From contig JAHIHJ010000260.1 in assembly GCA_018899795.1 (NCBI GenBank), positions 1 to 7,333 of the forward strand: a DNA stretch of 7,333 bases, read 5' to 3'. Of this stretch, positions 7,041 to 7,333 are shown in pieces. The notes under the pieces were generated by a model. The model ran no database searches. It had not been told where the DNA came from and worked only from the letters and a program-made list of their open reading frames with translations. This stretch comes from Methanobacteriota archaeon (lineage in GTDB: Archaea; Halobacteriota; Methanosarcinia; Methanosarcinales; Methanoperedenaceae). The position numbers were made by a program, and so were the translations under genes. Each line of letters opens with the position of its first letter. Within the stretch, counting starts at the first letter, position 1.

Positions 7041-7333
7041 CTATCCGGTCTTTGCGCCGCAACCTGTACAGAAAATCCCGGTCTTTAATGTTTTTCCGCA
7101 GACATGACATAACTTTGGTTTTGTTTCATTGGTTGATGGCTTCTGATACTTCTCCTTCAGTTCATCTTCGATCTGTTTCTGCTGTTCCTTTGTCAGATTA
7201 CAGGTGATCCTTATGACGTCCAGCATCCCTCTTTCGCTATCTGTGATGTTCTTACCTTTGCTGAAGATCGTTGCAGCCTGCTTTCGATAACTCTCAAAAT
7301 CAGCAATTATATTATCAGTATTCCCAAATATCT
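7041..7333 (-). CDS. Partial zinc-ribbon protein (N-terminus outside window), C-terminal 96 residues
   Basis: On the minus strand the frame is open from the window edge to TAG at 7043-7041, so the gene continues beyond 7333. An internal ATG at 7226 could give a 61-residue protein, but the open frame and protein-like sequence upstream (DFESYRKQAATIF, KGKNITDSERGM) make a longer gene more likely. The visible part is a charged, probably helical segment (LTKEQQKQIEDELKEKYQK), then a Pro/Thr-rich linker, then a C-terminal zinc ribbon CHVC-x9-CTGC (codons at 7107-7059). The cysteine pattern is typical of small archaeal zinc ribbons that mediate protein contacts or stabilise a fold; no specific family is recognised. 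It converges on the S-layer gene with one base between the stop codons. The presence of zinc-binding motifs also in the gene at 2282 hints at a related context but proves nothing. Confidence 0.75.
   Translation of the reverse strand, partial: IFGNTDNIIADFESYRKQAATIFSKGKNITDSERGMLDVIRITCNLTKEQQKQIEDELKEKYQKPSTNETKPKLCHVCGKTLKTGIFCTGCGAKTG

Noticed and set aside
7041..7226. Stand-alone 61-residue zinc-ribbon protein starting at 7226
   Set aside because: The frame stays open past 7226 to the window edge with plausible protein sequence, so a longer gene cut by the window is more likely, though an internal start cannot be ruled out.
1..7333. CRISPR array, tRNA/rRNA, insertion sequence or phage genes
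   Set aside because: No regularly spaced repeats, no structured RNA-like gap (largest gap is 47 bases), and no transposase or integrase motif in any credible gene.

Overview
The window looks like chromosome of a methanogenic or methanotrophic archaeon of the Methanosarcinales, for example the Methanosarcina or 'Ca. Methanoperedens' lineage. The main reason is the long gene at 3890-7039. It encodes two tandem copies of the S-layer duplication domain typical of Methanosarcinales surface tile proteins, with motifs FAGFWYD, VVGW, GETWDMG and LTLSKDGVKKDDK. Moderate-to-low GC, a TTG start and 4-bp ATGA gene coupling fit this. The order-level assignment is inference from a protein family, not a phylogenetic test.

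Layout, left to right: (1) the 3' end of an unrecognised plus-strand gene (1-264); (2) a single-pass membrane protein with a signal peptide, a short sequon-rich outer domain, a membrane helix and a long inner part of three beta-sandwich domains plus a helical C-terminus (261-2234); (3) a two-helix membrane protein with two four-cysteine zinc-binding motifs, two beta-sandwich domains and the same kind of helical C-terminus (2282-3880); (4) an S-layer tile protein that continues through its membrane helix into a Lys/Glu linker, two beta-sandwich domains and the same helical C-terminus (3890-7039); (5) the C-terminal part of a minus-strand zinc-ribbon protein (7041-7333), convergent with gene 4 and one base away from it. 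Genes 1-4 are co-directional and tightly packed (overlap of 4, gap of 47, gap of 9), so they probably form an operon. No intergenic stretch is longer than 47 bases.

The striking feature is that genes 2, 3 and 4 are paralogous in their C-terminal halves but carry three unrelated N-terminal heads: a probably glycosylated ectodomain, a membrane hairpin with zinc-binding motifs, and a full S-layer tile. Signal peptides and positively charged residues after the membrane helices predict that the shared tail is cytoplasmic. The simplest reading is a set of membrane-anchored partners that meet through a common cytoplasmic module, one of which is physically part of the S-layer lattice. That would be an S-layer-to-cytoplasm link. 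The architecture is seen directly; the function (anchoring, sensing or scaffolding) is inference. I recognise no enzyme, RNA gene, CRISPR array or mobile element.
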